Source: Bacteroides sp. An322 (GTDB lineage Bacteria > Bacteroidota > Bacteroidia > Bacteroidales > Bacteroidaceae). From it: a stretch of 64,000 bases of DNA. Shown one piece after another: positions 19,419 to 28,430 of this stretch (position 1 is the stretch's first letter; each line of letters starts with the position of its first letter). The position numbers and the translations under genes were made by a program. The stretch covers positions 49,016 through 113,015 of the forward strand of contig NZ_NFIN01000009.1 of the NCBI RefSeq assembly GCF_002161765.1. The letters run 5' to 3'. A model generated the notes under the pieces. That model was not told where the DNA came from. It was given only the letters and a program-made list of their open reading frames with translations, and did no database searches.

Positions 19419-20453
19419 TTAGTTTGCCGCTTCAAACTCTTCAAGGAAGCGGGTATCGTTTTCCGAGAACATGCGCAGGTCTTTCACCTTGTATTTCAGG
19501 TTCGTGATGCGCTCTACGCCCATGCCGAAAGCATAGCCCGAATATACTTTGCTGTCTATGCCGCAAGCGTCGAGCACGGCTGGGTCTACCATGCCGCATC
19601 CCAAAATCTCTACCCATCCGGTGTATTTGCAGAACGGGCATCCTTCTCCTCCGCAGATGTGGCAACTGATGTCCATTTCCGCGCTGGGTTCGGTGAACGG
19701 GAAGTAAGACGGGCGCAAGCGGATTTTCGTTTCCGGTCCGAACATCTCTTGGGCGAATTGCAGCAGGACTTGCTTCAGGTCGGTGAACGATACGTTCTTG
19801 TCCACATACAAGCCCTCTACTTGGTGGAAGAAGCAATGCGCGCGGTAGCTGATGGCTTCGTTGCGGTACACGCGTCCCGGGCAAATCACGCGGATAGGGG
19901 GCTGGGTTACTTCCATGGTACGTGCCTGGACGCTGCTGGTATGCGTGCGCAAGATGATGTTCTTGGTCACATCGTCCGGATTGGTCTCTACGAAGAAGGT
20001 GTCTTGCATGTCGCGTGCCGGATGGTCGGGCGCGAAATTCATCTTTGTGAACACATGCAGGTCGTCTTCCACTTCGGGTCCGTCGGCAATGGTGAATCCC
20101 AAGCGGCTGAAGATGTCGATGATTTGATTGCGTACGATGTTCAACGGATGGCGTGTGCCCAACTGAATGGGATAAGCCGTACGGGTTAGGTCGAGGTCGG
20201 ACATATCGGCGTCTTGGCTCTCGAATGTTTCCTTCAGAGCAGCGATACGCTCTTGCGTACGGGTTTTCAGTTCGTTCAACTTCATGCCGACTTCTTTCTT
20301 CTGGTCGGCAGGTACATTCCGGAAGTCCGCCATTAAGGCGTTGATGATTCCTTTTTTACTCAGGTACTTGATGCGGAGCGCTTCCAGCTCGTCTGTGTTC
20401 TGGGCGGTCAGCTGGTCAACTTCCTGAAGCAATTCTTCTATTTTCGTTAACAT
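19419..20453 (-). CDS. pheS: Phenylalanine-tRNA ligase alpha subunit
   Basis: PheS charges tRNA-Phe together with PheT. The N-terminal coiled coil (residues 1-85) and the class II catalytic core are present: motif 2 region RTHTSSVQARTM, PGRVYRNE and motif 3 FGMGVERITNLKY. A CHICGGEGCPFC zinc-like cluster is visible at about 265-275. Length 344 is normal. pheT is not adjacent. A -7 element TACCTTTG lies at 20481-20488 on the minus strand, 27 bases before the start. Confidence 0.95.
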   Translation of the reverse strand: MLTKIEELLQEVDQLTAQNTDELEALRIKYLSKKGIINALMADFRNVPADQKKEVGMKLNELKTRTQERIAALKETFESQDADMSDLDLTRTAYPIQLGTRHPLNIVRNQIIDIFSRLGFTIADGPEVEDDLHVFTKMNFAPDHPARDMQDTFFVETNPDDVTKNIILRTHTSSVQARTMEVTQPPIRVICPGRVYRNEAISYRAHCFFHQVEGLYVDKNVSFTDLKQVLLQFAQEMFGPETKIRLRPSYFPFTEPSAEMDISCHICGGEGCPFCKYTGWVEILGCGMVDPAVLDACGIDSKVYSGYAFGMGVERITNLKYKVKDLRMFSENDTRFLEEFEAAN

Positions 20454-20545
20454 AACCTATTATCTTTTTTATTTTACGCGCAAAGGTAAGGATTAAAACT
20501 GAATTTTTATCTTTTTCTTCCGATAAAAAAGAAAACTGCATGTCT

Positions 20546-20579
20546 TTTGTTCCATGAATGAAAAAAAGAAGTACCTTTG
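20546..20579 (+). promoter_or_regulatory. Promoter of the DUF4348 lipoprotein gene
   Basis: TTTG (20546-20549) is followed after 22 bases by TACCTTTG (20572-20579). The start codon is 25 bases further. The region also holds the oppositely directed pheS promoter. Confidence 0.65.
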
Positions 20580-20604
20580 CGCTGATTTTTCAGAAGCACT
20601 AATC

Positions 20605-21465
20605 ATGAAAAAAATTGTATTTGGATGTTGTTTGCTCGTAGGAGTGATGGCTTCCTGTGGAGGTGGGAAAAAGAAGATTGACCCTTTTGAAACATTGACC
20701 AAGCAGATAGACTCGCTTCAGGTCGAGGAAGAAGTTGTGCCGGATACCGCTCCCGACCGTCCGGAAGTGATACCAGCCACGGCGGACGAGAGCTTCGCCG
20801 ATTTTTTCTACAACTTCGCTTCAAACGAACGTTTCCAGCAATCGCGGATTGTCTTCCCTATTTCTTATTATAAAGGAAGAGAGGTGACCCGTATCGCGAA
20901 AGAAGATTGGGAATACGACCCGCTCTTTAGCCGTGACCCGGTGTACACCGTGCTTTTCGATAGGGAAGAAGAAATGGAGCTGGAGAAAGACACGGCGGTG
21001 CGGAGTGTGCAGGTCGACTGGATTTACCTGAAAGACCGCAAGGTGAAGCGTTATTATTTCCAGCGCATCAAGGAGAGTTGGTTTCTCGAAGCGATTAATA
21101 AGGAAAAGTTAGCGCATGCGGAAAGCGGGAAAGAGGATTTCTTCGATTTCTATTTCCGTTTTGCCAATGATTCGGTGTTTCAAGGCGAGCGTTTGGCAGA
21201 CCCGTTATCGTTTGTGACGGTCGACCCAGAAGACGAATTTCAGATTTTGGAGACGACGCTCGATGAAGGGCAGTGGTTCTCTTTTCGTCCTCCTCTGATG
21301 AAAGAGCGTCTTACGAATGTCCATTACGGGCAGGAGGCGGTGCCCGATACCGACACGAAGATTGTAGAGTTCAAGGGATTCGGAAACGGATTCAGCAACA
21401 CGCTTTACTTCGAGTGCCGGGGAGGCGAATGGAAATTGGTTGAGTTTGAAGACTTGAGTGATTGA
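20605..21465 (+). CDS. DUF4348 lipoprotein
   Basis: A short lipoprotein signal ends VMASC followed by GGGKKK. The body starts with FADFFYNFASNERFQQSRI and repeats a similar unit later (FFDFYFRFANDSVFQGERL), the two-lobed plan of DUF4348. Function is unknown. The ATG at 20605 is chosen over 20554 because the lipobox must be near the start and the promoter -7 element lies between them. murB follows 33 bases later on the same strand. Confidence 0.85.
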   Translation: MKKIVFGCCLLVGVMASCGGGKKKIDPFETLTKQIDSLQVEEEVVPDTAPDRPEVIPATADESFADFFYNFASNERFQQSRIVFPISYYKGREVTRIAKEDWEYDPLFSRDPVYTVLFDREEEMELEKDTAVRSVQVDWIYLKDRKVKRYYFQRIKESWFLEAINKEKLAHAESGKEDFFDFYFRFANDSVFQGERLADPLSFVTVDPEDEFQILETTLDEGQWFSFRPPLMKERLTNVHYGQEAVPDTDTKIVEFKGFGNGFSNTLYFECRGGEWKLVEFEDLSD

Positions 21466-21498
21466 TTTAAAAATATCGATATTTCACCACAGAATAAA

Positions 21499-22512
21499 AT
21501 GAAAGACTTACGCAACTATCCGCTTTTGGCTCATAACACGTTCGGCATGGACGTGCGTGCTTCCCGTTTTGTAGAATATGCATCGGAAGAAGAGCTTCGC
21601 TCGTTCTTGATGCAGCCCCGTGAAGAGGTGCCTTTGTTGGCGATAGGTGGCGGGAGTAATCTGCTTTTCCTGCACGATTTCCAAGGCATTGTCCTGCATT
21701 CGGCTATCCGGGGGATTCGTGTAATCACCGAGACCGATGATGAAGTAGAAGTGCATGTCGGTTCGGGCATAGTATGGGATGGCTTCGTGGCTTACACGGT
21801 GGAGCAAGGCTGGTATGGGGCTGAAAATCTTTCGTTGATTCCGGGCGAAGTCGGAGCTTCGGCGGTGCAGAACATCGGCGCATACGGTGTAGAGGCTAAA
21901 GACTTGATTGTATGTGTCGATACGGTTGGCGTAACTACAGGCGAATCCCGCAGGTTTATGAACGAAGAATGCCGCTACGCATACCGCCAAAGCGTTTTCA
22001 AGCAGGAATTGAAAGGGCAATACATCGTGACGGGCGTGACCTATCGCCTGAGCAAGAAGCCCGTTTGGCATTTGGATTACGGGAATATCCGTGCCGAACT
22101 GGAAAAGTCGGGCGGGGAATTGACCCAAAAGGCATTGCGTGAGGCCGTTATCCGCATCCGGAATGAAAAATTGCCCGATCCGGCGCGGGTAGGGAATGCC
22201 GGAAGTTTCTTTATGAATCCGGTGATTCCCAAGGCTCAGTACGATGCGTTGTGTGCCCTATATCCCGATATGCCCCATTATTCCGCGGGTGAAGGTCGGG
22301 TAAAGGTGCCTGCCGGATGGCTGATAGACCGTTGCGGTTGGAAAGGCAAGACGCGGGGGCGGGTAGGTGTACATGCCAAACAGGCATTGGTGCTGGTGAA
22401 CCTTGGCGGGGCTACGGGAGAAGAAGTCCGCCGGTTAGCCGAAGACGTGGCACGCTCGGTCGAGGAAAAGTTCGGCATCCGCATTTCTCCCGAAGTGAAT
22501 TATATAGAGTGA
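21499..22512 (+). CDS. murB: UDP-N-acetylenolpyruvoylglucosamine reductase
   Basis: MurB reduces the enolpyruvyl group of UDP-GlcNAc-enolpyruvate to give UDP-MurNAc, using FAD and NADPH. The FAD site GGGSNLLF, the catalytic serine region GNAGSFFMNPVI, and the C-terminal glutamate in RISPEVNYIE are present. Length 337 fits the E. coli-like type I enzyme. A partial family C arm (TTTCACCACAGAAT) stands just before the start, at 21481. It is the second murein-sugar gene in this stretch. Confidence 0.95.
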   Translation: MKDLRNYPLLAHNTFGMDVRASRFVEYASEEELRSFLMQPREEVPLLAIGGGSNLLFLHDFQGIVLHSAIRGIRVITETDDEVEVHVGSGIVWDGFVAYTVEQGWYGAENLSLIPGEVGASAVQNIGAYGVEAKDLIVCVDTVGVTTGESRRFMNEECRYAYRQSVFKQELKGQYIVTGVTYRLSKKPVWHLDYGNIRAELEKSGGELTQKALREAVIRIRNEKLPDPARVGNAGSFFMNPVIPKAQYDALCALYPDMPHYSAGEGRVKVPAGWLIDRCGWKGKTRGRVGVHAKQALVLVNLGGATGEEVRRLAEDVARSVEEKFGIRISPEVNYIE

Positions 22513-22537
22513 AGTGATACGTAGAAATTATGATGAG

Positions 22538-22645
22538 GAAACGCAGATTTACGCGGATTAATGGATATTCCAATTTATATAATCGTATTTCGTAAATTGG
22601 GGGTGAATAAATATATTTGCGAAAATCTGCGTTAATCTGCGTTTC
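22538..22645. repeat. Family B inverted repeat, copy B1
   Basis: The arms start GAAACGCAGATTTACGCGGA and end CTGCGTTAATCTGCGTTTC. Each arm is a tandem of a 10-base unit AACGCAGATT. An inner stem CCAATTTA with TAAATTGG is nested. It separates murB from the metallo-hydrolase gene. Other copies are at 42233 and 58968. Confidence 0.85.
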
Positions 22646-22676
22646 AAAACATATATGTAAACTGATTAAGCGGCTT

Positions 22677-23453
22677 ATGAAGATAACAATATTAGGAAGC
22701 GGCACTTCCACGGGGGTGCCGCAGGTAGGGTGTACGTGTCCGGTGTGTACCAGCACCGACCCGCGCGACAAGCGTTTGCGGTGCTCCGGGCTGATAGAGT
22801 CCGGCGGAGTGCGGATATTGGTGGATTGCGGTCCCGACTTCAGGGAACAAAGCCTCCGCTTGCCCGATTTTCAGCCTATCGACGGCGTTTTAATCACTCA
22901 CGAGCATTACGACCATGTAGGCGGGTTGGACGATTTGCGCCCCTTTTGCCATTTCCACGATGTGCCGGTCTATGCCGAGCCATATACGGCAGAACGCCTG
23001 ATGAACCGTATTCCTTATTGCTTTGCCGAGCATCCCTATCCGGGTGTGCCCCGCATTCCGTTGGTACGGGTAGAGCCGAATGTGCCGTTTCAGGTAGTTG
23101 GCGGCGCGGGGCAAAAGGTGGAGGTGCTTCCGCTTCGGGTCGTCCACGGACGGCTTCCCATTTTGGGCTTCCGCATTGGCAACGTGGCATGGATTACGGA
23201 CATGACCGAGATGCCCGAGGAGACGTATGCCCATTTAGAGGGATTGAATTGCCTGTTCATGAACGCCTTGCGCGTCACGCCGCATCCCACTCACCAGTCG
23301 CTCGCCCAAGCCTTAGAGCAAGTGGAGCGCATCCGTCCCCGCGAGGCGTATTTCATCCATGCCAGCCACCAGCTTGGCTTGCATGCCGAGGTAGAACCCA
23401 CGCTTCCGCCTCACGTCCATTTGGCATACGATGGATTGGTGATAGAGGCATAA
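22677..23453 (+). CDS. PhnP-like metallo-beta-lactamase-fold hydrolase
   Basis: The metal motif THEHYDHVGGLDD (HxHxDH) and the later histidines in VVHGRLPI and HASHQLGLH define the fold. The early GCTCPVC cluster resembles the extra zinc site of PhnP, a cyclic phosphodiesterase. No phosphonate genes are near, so a general cyclic-phosphodiester or tRNA-related role is open. The ATG at 22677 is chosen; upstream codons lie in the repeat. Length 258 fits. Confidence 0.85.
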   Translation: MKITILGSGTSTGVPQVGCTCPVCTSTDPRDKRLRCSGLIESGGVRILVDCGPDFREQSLRLPDFQPIDGVLITHEHYDHVGGLDDLRPFCHFHDVPVYAEPYTAERLMNRIPYCFAEHPYPGVPRIPLVRVEPNVPFQVVGGAGQKVEVLPLRVVHGRLPILGFRIGNVAWITDMTEMPEETYAHLEGLNCLFMNALRVTPHPTHQSLAQALEQVERIRPREAYFIHASHQLGLHAEVEPTLPPHVHLAYDGLVIEA

Positions 23454-23454
23454 A

Positions 23455-23474
23455 TTGAATACAGAGACACAGAG
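23455..23474. repeat. Family A half copy, A5
   Basis: TTGAATACAGAGACACAGAG matches one arm of family A directly after the stop of the metallo-hydrolase. The partner arm is missing; a family E pair follows instead. Confidence 0.65.
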
Positions 23475-23503
23475 TTTTATTTAATGAATTCTGCAAAGTG
23501 CAA

Positions 23504-23591
23504 TGTAGGGACGGGGTTTGCCCGCCCAGATACACCTACAGACACAAGTACATACGTAGATGTATTCGGGCGGGCAACCCCCGCCCCTACA
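23504..23591. repeat. Family E REP pair (BIME-like), copy E3
   Basis: Two palindromic units face each other: GTAGGGACGGGGTTTGCCCG at left and CGGGCAACCCCCGCCCCTAC at right. Each begins from outside with GTAG followed by a GC-rich palindrome, the layout of REP elements. It lies between convergent genes and resembles the single unit upstream of the RAYT gene. Confidence 0.8.
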
Positions 23592-23598
23592 GTTTAAT

Positions 23599-24339
23599 TT
23601 ACTTGTCAAACCCTTGCTTCCGAAGCGTTTTCTTCAGCACTTCCGACATGGCTTCGTTCCCTTCTTTCGTATAGCGGATGTCGGTGAAAACTTGTGCTAA
23701 CGTCTCCTTGTGGTTGATTTCCACGAAATGCTTGTTCTCCGGGAGCGACTCCTTGTAGGCATAAATGCGGTCGATGTCCTCGGGCGAATAGTCGTGGTAT
23801 TGCTCTTCGTGGACGATTCCTTCCAAAGGCAGGCGGTCCGGCTGGGGCGGGCATTCGTCGGGGTAGCCCACGGTGATAGTAGCCAGCGGAATGACCAGTT
23901 CGGGCAGGTTCAAGGCTTCGATGATTTGGTCGGGGTTATAAATCGTGGTGCCTAAGAAGCACGTGCCCAGCCCGGCAGCTTCGGCAAGGGTGCAGAAGTT
24001 TTGCGTCAGCATGATGGCATCGATGGATGCGTTCATAAACGAGAGCAGGTTGTCGTAGCCCGGTTCGGCTTTCCGCTGACGGCACCATTTGCAGAAGCGG
24101 TTGAAGTCGGCGCAGAAGGTCAGTACCACCGGCGCTTCCATTAGCATGGGCTGGTGGAAATGGGCGGGAGCCAAGCGTTCCTTCATCGCCTGGTCGCGGG
24201 TGATGATGACACTATAGAGCTGCATGTTGCCCATCGTAGGGGCGCGGAACGCTTCTTCCAATAATCCATTCAGCAAGTCGGCAGGCACGTCCTCTTGCTT
24301 ATATTTGCGTATCGTACGTCTGTTTTTGATAGAATCCAT
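23599..24339 (-). CDS. Nitroreductase-family NAD(P)H flavin oxidoreductase
   Basis: The start SIKNRRTIRKYKQEDVP, the FMN-binding AFRAPTMGNMQLY and the later GLGTCFLGT place it in the nitroreductase family, NAD(P)H-dependent FMN enzymes that reduce nitro groups or quinones. The ATG at 24339 is chosen; extension upstream would run through the promoter at 24364. The C-terminal 50 residues form an added helical tail. Substrate unknown. Confidence 0.88.
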   Translation of the reverse strand: MDSIKNRRTIRKYKQEDVPADLLNGLLEEAFRAPTMGNMQLYSVIITRDQAMKERLAPAHFHQPMLMEAPVVLTFCADFNRFCKWCRQRKAEPGYDNLLSFMNASIDAIMLTQNFCTLAEAAGLGTCFLGTTIYNPDQIIEALNLPELVIPLATITVGYPDECPPQPDRLPLEGIVHEEQYHDYSPEDIDRIYAYKESLPENKHFVEINHKETLAQVFTDIRYTKEGNEAMSEVLKKTLRKQGFDK

Positions 24340-24363
24340 AATCCAATGTGTTTTTTGTTTACG

Positions 24364-24394
24364 CAAAGATACGCTATTCTTTCCGTCCGGCAAT
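24364..24394 (-). promoter_or_regulatory. Promoter of the nitroreductase gene
   Basis: On the minus strand ATTG (24391-24394) stands 19 bases before TATCTTTG (24364-24371). The start codon is 25 bases downstream. Confidence 0.7.
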
Positions 24395-24617
24395 GGATTT
24401 GAAACAAGCGGACGTGAAAATCTGTTAACGGATTAGGCGATATTTACATGTTTTCATGCTAACTTACTGAATATATGTTGATTACAAATGGAATTAATGT
24501 ATTGTTAAGGTATTTGTTTCTATTATTCATTAATTGTCATTTGTCATTTGTAAGAACAAACTTATTCACAAAAAGACAGATAGCTTGACTTCAAGAAGTA
24601 ATGTCATTCTGATGCGG

Positions 24618-25565
24618 CTACATGGGGCGGATAGCTTGCAGGCGGTAAAGGGCTTCATTGTAGTCCTCAATGAGTTCTTTCATCGCTTCCTCTACCGATT
24701 GCAGGCGGTGGATAAGGGATGCGGCTTGTCCGATTTCGATTTCCCCTTCGAAAATGTCTCCCTCGAAGATACCTAGTTTGGCTCGTCCGCGTCCTAATAG
24801 TTCCCGAAGCTCATCGGCGGAGGCACCGCGGAGTTCGGCTTCTTCCACCTGTTTGTAGAAATCGTTTTTTACCAATCGGGTAGGAGAGAGTTGTTTCAGG
24901 GTAAGTATTGTGTCGCCTTCGTTCAGGCGCAGGCATCGGTCTTTGAACGAGAAGTGAGCGGAGCTTTCTTCGGTCAGGGCGAAACGGGTTCCTATCTGCA
25001 CGCCGTCGGCTCCCAAGGCTTGTGCGGCAAGCATACTTTCGCCCGTGGCGATTCCGCCGGCTGCCAATAAGGGCAGGGTGCACGAGCGGCGTATGGCTGG
25101 AATGAGGCACATTGTGGTGGTTTCTTCCCGTCCGTTATGTCCTCCTGCTTCAAATCCTTCGGCTACGATAGCGTCTACACCGGCTTCTTCACACTTGGCT
25201 GCAGATTTCGAGGATGCTACCACGTGTGTTACGAGGATGTCCCGTTCGTGAAGCCAGTCGGTCCATTTCTTGGGGCTTCCAGCCGAGGTGAAAACGATTT
25301 TTACGCCTTCATCGGCGATGATTTGCATCAGGGTTTCTATTTCGGGATACATCAGCGGGACGTTCACTCCGAAAGGTTTGTCGGTAGCTGCCTTACACTT
25401 ACGGATGTGTTCACGTAGGGTTTCGGGGTGCATTGAGCCTGCTCCCAGCAAGCCCAGCCCTCCGGCATTGCTTACGGCTGAAGCTAATCGCCAGCCGCTG
25501 CACCACACCATTCCGCCTTGGATGATGGGGTACTTGATGTTGAAAAGTCGGCAAATTCGGTTCAT
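24618..25565 (-). CDS. FabK/nitronate monooxygenase-like flavoprotein
   Basis: This is an FMN-dependent TIM-barrel protein. It begins KYPIIQGGMVWCSG and carries the family hallmark AEGFEAGGHNG followed by LLAAGGIATG and GADGVQIGTRF. This group contains both enoyl-ACP reductase II (FabK) and nitronate monooxygenases. The length (315) and the segment TSAGSPKKW favour the FabK side, but no fatty acid genes are adjacent. About 220 bases without a gene separate it from the nitroreductase. Confidence 0.82.
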   Translation of the reverse strand: MNRICRLFNIKYPIIQGGMVWCSGWRLASAVSNAGGLGLLGAGSMHPETLREHIRKCKAATDKPFGVNVPLMYPEIETLMQIIADEGVKIVFTSAGSPKKWTDWLHERDILVTHVVASSKSAAKCEEAGVDAIVAEGFEAGGHNGREETTTMCLIPAIRRSCTLPLLAAGGIATGESMLAAQALGADGVQIGTRFALTEESSAHFSFKDRCLRLNEGDTILTLKQLSPTRLVKNDFYKQVEEAELRGASADELRELLGRGRAKLGIFEGDIFEGEIEIGQAASLIHRLQSVEEAMKELIEDYNEALYRLQAIRPM

Positions 25566-25576
25566 GGTATTGCTTT

Positions 25577-25618
25577 AGTTAATAGTTAATAATGAATAGT
25601 TAATAATGAATAGTTTAT
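25577..25618. repeat. Family D half copy
   Basis: TAGTTAATAATGAATAGTTA is repeated in tandem with a 14-base period just before the flavoprotein start and at the end of the radical SAM gene. The opposite arm is missing. Complete copies are at 27285 (inside family C) and 52721. Confidence 0.7.
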
Positions 25619-27267
25619 AGCGGTGGCTGTTCTCTAACTATCGCTTTGAATACGGGTCGGGTCTGTTGCGATTCAGGCTCGAAACCGAACCAATAGGTCG
25701 TATTTTCCCCTTCGAGTGGCGGGAGCATGCAGAGGCGTAATCCTTCGTGGTAAGTGCCATAGATGGGCTCCCATGCATCGGGAGGCAATACGTGTTTGGT
25801 GCGGATGCGGAAGGCTGGCTCTTTCTTGAGCGACATTCCCGCTTCTATCCATGCCAAGGTCATGTCGGTTTCGTATGTCGGATAGTTTTCTTTACAAAAC
25901 TTATAGAGCAGGATGCCCCGGCGTTCCAAGCTCATGGGTTGGTCGATGACACCGATGCGGATGAGGTAATCCAAGAACCGGTGCAGGAACTCGGATGCTT
26001 CTACAATCAGCCGGCGGGTGATTTCTTGCCAAGGTTGGGCGTTATAGAATCCGTCTATGAGGCGTGAAAGCATGCGTGCGGTCTGAAGTTCGTCGGGGGT
26101 GATTTCGTTGGTGCTCAGCACTTCGTAGGGTGGGAAAGGAGCATAGCGGATGCCTAATTCTGAGGCACGCCGGCGCATTTCGGTACCGGGAAGAAGCTTG
26201 AGGGATTCCAATTGGATTTCGCCTGCCCGATAGGAAGCCAATGTCTGGACATCTTCGAATATCTCTTCCAGCCGGTAGAGAGGCAATCCCGCTATCAGGT
26301 CGGCATGAGTTTCCAAGTTGGGCAGGGAACAGAGGTATTTTAATCCTTCTAATGCATGTTCTAATTTCCCATGTCTTTGGCACACGTCTAATACTTCTTG
26401 ATGCAAACTTTGGATGCCTGCTTCTAAATGGAGTTGTCCGGTGGGCATTGATGCCAGCTCACTCTTCAACTCTTCGGTCAGGAGGGCTGGATGCACTTCC
26501 AAGTGGAAACGGATGTCGGGAAACTCGCGGAACAAGTCGAGCAAAGCACGGGCGTGGCGGGCATTGTAGTTGAAAGTGCGGTCGAGCACACGGATGTTCC
26601 CGATGTGATGCGCTTGAATCAATTCGATACGTTTCCGGATGGTTTCAATCGGGAGGGTGCGTACAGGTTTCTCGCCTCCGCTTACACAAAAGGCGCAGGT
26701 ATTGAAACATCCTCGGGTGGTTTCCAGTTGCACGAATGGTTTGCTCCAATTGAAGAAAGGGCTTTCTTCGGGCGGAACAAGCCGGTCGAAACGCATCACT
26801 TGTGCCCTTCCGTTATCGTGATAGACGGAAGCGTGGTCTATGTAGCATAAGCCCTCTATGGTATGCCATGCTTGGGGTTGGTTCCATACTTCCAGCCATT
26901 GGGCAAAAGTTTCTTCTCCTTCGCCTCGGAACACACAATTTACGAAAGGATAATTGCGCAGGAACGGTTCGTTATTTCCAAGAAATTCGGGACCTCCCAG
27001 GGTGATACAACAATCGGGAAGCAGGGCTTTGATACGTCCCAAAGTGTGAAGTAATGTTTCGTGATTGAAAAGCCAGCATGTAGCGGCTACGATGTCCGGT
27101 TTCCGGCGGAAGACTTCGGCACTCGTCATACCCGGATTTTCGTTGATAGTCGCCGAAACGATGTCCCATTCATTTCCGGCATGACCGATGAGTTGGGCTT
27201 GCAGGGCGGGCAATGCCAACGAAGAATGCGCATACGAACTATTTAGGTCAAGCCAAAGGATTTTCAT
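25615..27267 (-). CDS. B12-binding radical SAM protein (DUF4080 type)
   Basis: An N-terminal cobalamin-binding-like domain (KILWLDLNSSYAHSSLALP, residues 1-130) is followed by the radical SAM core with the cluster motif GCFNTCAFC (CxxxCxxC, about residue 190) and a C-terminal DUF4080 region. Such proteins have no fixed function; they modify RNA, lipids or peptides. The true start is the ATG at 27267; the frame extends 24 bases more but the homologous beginning is MKILWLDLN. Family C copy C3 lies just upstream. Confidence 0.85.
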   Translation of the reverse strand: MKILWLDLNSSYAHSSLALPALQAQLIGHAGNEWDIVSATINENPGMTSAEVFRRKPDIVAATCWLFNHETLLHTLGRIKALLPDCCITLGGPEFLGNNEPFLRNYPFVNCVFRGEGEETFAQWLEVWNQPQAWHTIEGLCYIDHASVYHDNGRAQVMRFDRLVPPEESPFFNWSKPFVQLETTRGCFNTCAFCVSGGEKPVRTLPIETIRKRIELIQAHHIGNIRVLDRTFNYNARHARALLDLFREFPDIRFHLEVHPALLTEELKSELASMPTGQLHLEAGIQSLHQEVLDVCQRHGKLEHALEGLKYLCSLPNLETHADLIAGLPLYRLEEIFEDVQTLASYRAGEIQLESLKLLPGTEMRRRASELGIRYAPFPPYEVLSTNEITPDELQTARMLSRLIDGFYNAQPWQEITRRLIVEASEFLHRFLDYLIRIGVIDQPMSLERRGILLYKFCKENYPTYETDMTLAWIEAGMSLKKEPAFRIRTKHVLPPDAWEPIYGTYHEGLRLCMLPPLEGENTTYWFGFEPESQQTRPVFKAIVREQPPL

Positions 27268-27284
27268 GGTGGTGGAATGTAAAA

Positions 27285-27401
27285 TCACCACAGACTTAAA
27301 TAGTTAATAATGAATAGTTAATAATTAATAATGAACAAACGGTAAATGCTTCGCTTGCCGTTATTAACTATTCATTATTAACTATTTAAGTCTGTGGTGA
27401 A
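27285..27401. repeat. Family C/D composite inverted repeat, copy C3
   Basis: Arms of 40 bases (27285-27324 and 27361-27400) are perfect inverted repeats. The outer part is family C (TCACCACAGACTTAAATAG) and the inner part is family D (TTAATAATGAATAGTTAATA). The 36-base spacer carries TAATAATGAACAAACGGTAA. It fills the junction between prs and the radical SAM gene, both on the minus strand, and would fold in their common mRNA. Confidence 0.92.
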
Positions 27402-27408
27402 AGATAAA

Positions 27409-28347
27409 TTAAAGCAAGTATTGCGTGCTGATAGATTCGTGGCTCAATACGCGGCGAATCGTTTCAGCGAACATATCAGCTATGGAAAGTTGTTTCACTT
27501 TGGCGCATCGGTTCGAGTACGGGATGCTGTCGGTGAATACCAGTTCTTCCAGTTCCGAGTTTTGTACCCGTTCAGATGCGGGACCCGACATGACGCAATG
27601 CGAAGCGATAGCACGCACAGAGTTAGCTCCGGCTTCTTTCATGATGTCGGCGGCTTTGGTGATAGTGCCGGCTGTATCTACCATGTCGTCAATCAATACC
27701 ACATCTTTTCCTTTCACGTCACCGATGATTTGCATAGAAGCCACTTCATTGGCTTTTTCACGGGTCTTGTGGCACAATACCAAGGGTACATCCAGGTATT
27801 TGGCATACGTGCTGGCACGTTTCGACCCGCCTACGTCTGGAGTGGCGATAACCAGATTCGGCAAGTGTAATGATTGGATATACGGAGCAAAAATCGTAGA
27901 ACCATACAAGTGGTCTACCGGGATATCGAAGAATCCCTGAATTTGGTCGGCATGCAAGTCCATGGTAATCAGACGGTCAATGCCCGCTACGCTCAACAGG
28001 TCTGCCACCAGTTTGGCGCCAATGGATACACGTGGCTTGTCCTTGCGGTCTTGACGTGCCCAGCCGAAGTAAGGGATTACGGCGATGATGCGTTTTGCTG
28101 ATGCGCGTTTGGCGGCATCAATCATCAAGAGAAGCTCCATTAAGTTATCTGAGTTCGGAAAGGTAGACTGTACGAGGAATACGTGTTGGCCACGGATAGA
28201 TTCTTCGTAAGATACAGCAAATTCGCCATCGGCGAAATGTGTAATGTTCATGTTACCCAGCGGGCAACCTAAGCTTTTACAAATTTTCTCTGCAAGGTAT
28301 CTCGTATTTGTTCCCGAGAATACTTTAAAGGTAGATGTTTCGCTCAT
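27409..28347 (-). CDS. prs: Ribose-phosphate pyrophosphokinase
   Basis: Prs makes PRPP from ribose-5-phosphate and ATP for nucleotide, histidine and tryptophan synthesis. The diphosphate-binding region DLHADQIQGFFDIPVDHL and the PRPP-binding loop VLIDDMVDTAGTITKAAD are intact. The ATG at 28347 (MSETSTFKVF) gives the usual 312 residues. No promoter was identified upstream. Confidence 0.96.
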   Translation of the reverse strand: MSETSTFKVFSGTNTRYLAEKICKSLGCPLGNMNITHFADGEFAVSYEESIRGQHVFLVQSTFPNSDNLMELLLMIDAAKRASAKRIIAVIPYFGWARQDRKDKPRVSIGAKLVADLLSVAGIDRLITMDLHADQIQGFFDIPVDHLYGSTIFAPYIQSLHLPNLVIATPDVGGSKRASTYAKYLDVPLVLCHKTREKANEVASMQIIGDVKGKDVVLIDDMVDTAGTITKAADIMKEAGANSVRAIASHCVMSGPASERVQNSELEELVFTDSIPYSNRCAKVKQLSIADMFAETIRRVLSHESISTQYLL

Positions 28348-28430
28348 TGTAATTTTTGATATATTGCCTAAATTTGAATGCAAAGTTACGCCATTTCTTC
28401 AATTCGGACAAATGAATGCCCCTAAAAACT

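Noticed and set aside
22730..23458. Reading frame of 242 codons in another frame of the metallo-hydrolase
   Set aside because: The HxHxDH protein in the overlapping frame is clearly the real one; the alternative is Arg/Ala-rich out-of-frame text.
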